A stretch of DNA of 64,000 nt from Cryobacterium sp. Y11 (GTDB lineage Bacteria > Actinomycetota > Actinomycetes > Actinomycetales > Microbacteriaceae). Below, one piece after another: positions 62,725 through 64,000 of the stretch. Location of the stretch: contig NZ_PJJO01000058.1 of NCBI RefSeq assembly GCF_002929535.1, positions 124,001 through 188,000 on the forward strand. Direction: 5' to 3'. The stretch's first letter is position 1; every line of letters begins with the position of its first letter. The notes under the pieces were generated by a model. The model made no database searches, was not told the origin of the DNA, and saw only the letters and a list, made by a program, of their open reading frames with translations. The translations under genes and the position numbers were made by a program.

Positions 62725-64000
62725 GTGCACTCACGGGCCGTCGGCGAACGCGGCAACATAACGAAACCTCTCCGCCTGCATCCGGCGCAGGTCGTCGTCT
62801 CTGGTTTTGCCCTCACGATTCTTAGCGGAACTGCCCTGCTCATGCTGCCTAACGCCCGGGTCGGACCCGGCGGAGCATCGTTTCTGGAAGCGCTGTTCAC
62901 CGCGACAAGCGCCGTCTGTGTGACCGGCCTCACCGTCGTCGACACGGCCGTCTACTGGACCCCATTCGGCCACATCGTCATCCTGCTGCTGATCCAAGTC
63001 GGCGGTTTTGGCATCATGTCCTTTGCCTCGGTGGTGGGCCTCGCCATCGCCCGCAAGCTCTCCCTGCGTTCGCGCATCACGGCCGCCGCCGAGACCAAGA
63101 GCGTCGGCCTTGAAGACGTCAAGGGTCTGGTCTTGGGCGTGGTGCGCATCTCCCTGGCCATCGAGGTGACGGTCGCCGTACTGTTGGCCCTGCGTTTCAT
63201 CATCGGTTACGGCGAACCGGTCGGGCGCGCGGTCTGGCTCGGGGTGTTTCACTCCGTTTCGAGCTTCAACAATGCCGGCTTCGCTCTCTTCAGCGACAAC
63301 CTCATGGGTTACGCAACGGATGCCTGGATCTGCCTGCCGATCAGCGCGGCGGTCATCTTGGGGGGCCTTGGGTTTCCGGTGATCGTGCAGCTGCGGCGGC
63401 AACTGCGCAGCCAAATGCAACATCCACTGCGCTGGTCAAAACAGCGCTGGTCGATTCGCACCTGGACCATGAACACCCGCATCGTCATGGCCGGCACCAT
63501 CGTGCTACTTATTCTCGGAACGGCATATATCACCGCCGTCGAGTGGGGCAACCCGAATACCCTCGGACCGCTGGACTGGCCGGGCAAATTGCTCACCGGA
63601 TTCTTTCAGGCGGTGCAGACTCGTACCGCCGGTTTCAACAGCATCGACATCGGCCAGATGGACTCGGCGAGCCTGCTCGGCATGGACGTGCTTATGCTGA
63701 TCGGTGGCGGCCCGGCGGGAACCGCCGGCGGTATCAAGATCACCACGTTTGCCGTGCTGTTCTTCATTCTGTGGACCGAGGTGCGCGGCCAGGTCGCCGT
63801 CAACGTGTTCGGCAAGCGCCTGTCGCGCGCTGTGCACCGCGAGGCCATCACCATCGCGTTGCTCGCGGTCGGTGTGATCATCGCGGCGACGGCAGCACTC
63901 ATGCTGATGACCGACATCTCGCTGGACGCCCTGCTGTTCGAGGCGATCAGCGCGTTTGCAACGGTGGGCCTGTCAACCGGCATCACCGCGGGGCTGCCCT
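62725..64000 (+). CDS. KtrB/TrkH potassium uptake protein, 5' part
   Basis: The frame from GTG 62725 stays open to the window end (425 codons). It encodes a four-M-P-M-repeat K+ transporter: filter loops TSAVCVTGLTV, SSFNNAGFALFS, QTRTAGFNSIDIG and ATVGLSTGITAGL. The helix break and lack of a long N-terminus favour KtrB over TrkH. A peripheral KtrA/TrkA gene is expected downstream, beyond the window. Confidence 0.93.
   Translation, partial: MHSRAVGERGNITKPLRLHPAQVVVSGFALTILSGTALLMLPNARVGPGGASFLEALFTATSAVCVTGLTVVDTAVYWTPFGHIVILLLIQVGGFGIMSFASVVGLAIARKLSLRSRITAAAETKSVGLEDVKGLVLGVVRISLAIEVTVAVLLALRFIIGYGEPVGRAVWLGVFHSVSSFNNAGFALFSDNLMGYATDAWICLPISAAVILGGLGFPVIVQLRRQLRSQMQHPLRWSKQRWSIRTWTMNTRIVMAGTIVLLILGTAYITAVEWGNPNTLGPLDWPGKLLTGFFQAVQTRTAGFNSIDIGQMDSASLLGMDVLMLIGGGPAGTAGGIKITTFAVLFFILWTEVRGQVAVNVFGKRLSRAVHREAITIALLAVGVIIAATAALMLMTDISLDALLFEAISAFATVGLSTGITAGLP

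Overview
The window reads as chromosomal DNA of a high-GC actinobacterium, most likely a Microbacteriaceae member (Cryobacterium, Salinibacterium or Leifsonia type). This is inferred from gene families and style: ChvE/MmsAB sugar uptake, NrdHIEF, a DevS/DevR pair, CsoR and CstR, Acr3 with low-molecular-weight ArsC, paired CrcB, many GTG starts and 4-nt gene overlaps. The words CGGATGC and GCATCCG are strikingly frequent. No tRNA, rRNA, CRISPR array, intact transposase or prophage was seen.

Layout. 1-6.1 kb: end of an L-arabinose operon (araD, araA) with a monosaccharide ABC importer. 6.2-7.0 kb: shikimate dehydrogenase-like gene. 7.1-11.4 kb: class Ib ribonucleotide reductase operon nrdHIEF, with DnaA-box-like and NrdR-box-like sites upstream and a perfect long inverted repeat between nrdE and nrdF. 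11.4-12.9 kb: hipBA locus whose hipA is a deletion/frameshift pseudogene. 12.9-23.1 kb: universal stress protein, drug MFS, a four-gene MacAB-like exporter operon with its own lipoprotein, a 50-aa basic protein, MBL hydrolase, Nudix hydrolase and a secreted protein. 23.1-26.9 kb: a DosR-type module (UspA, DevS-like heme sensor kinase, DevR-like regulator) with two DosR-like boxes. 26.9-35.9 kb: a stress-resistance block for copper (csoR, copZ, copA), persulfide (CoA-disulfide reductase/rhodanese, rhodanese, cstR), arsenic (arsC x2, acr3, arsR) and fluoride (riboswitch, two crcB). The persulfide operon is bracketed by inverted GC-rich repeats.

35.9-37.6 kb: repeats, a CHY zinc-finger protein and a DsbA-like protein. 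37.8-49.7 kb: a sugar catabolic island with a divergent ROK regulator, ribose-type ABC importer, two Gfo/Idh/MocA dehydrogenases, two xylose-isomerase-like TIM barrels, an ABM-domain protein, an alpha/beta hydrolase and an unusual GH-A-like protein. One dehydrogenase resembles levoglucosan dehydrogenase, so oxidation to a 3-keto sugar followed by elimination/hydration is the leading hypothesis. This island is nearly devoid of the CGGATGC word, which suggests acquisition. 49.9-58.5 kb: xylose/polyol region (xylB, xylA, alditol oxidase, epimerase, aldo/keto reductase, second ROK regulator) with relics of an antitoxin and an HNH endonuclease. 58.5-64 kb: Bcr-type MFS, PAP2 phosphatase, FAD amine oxidase, small membrane protein and a KtrB/TrkH potassium transporter running off the end.

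The regions combine pentose and unusual-sugar catabolism under ROK control, DNA-precursor synthesis, hypoxia/gas sensing, and metal, sulfur and halide resistance. Gene calls rest on motif recognition; no database search was possible.
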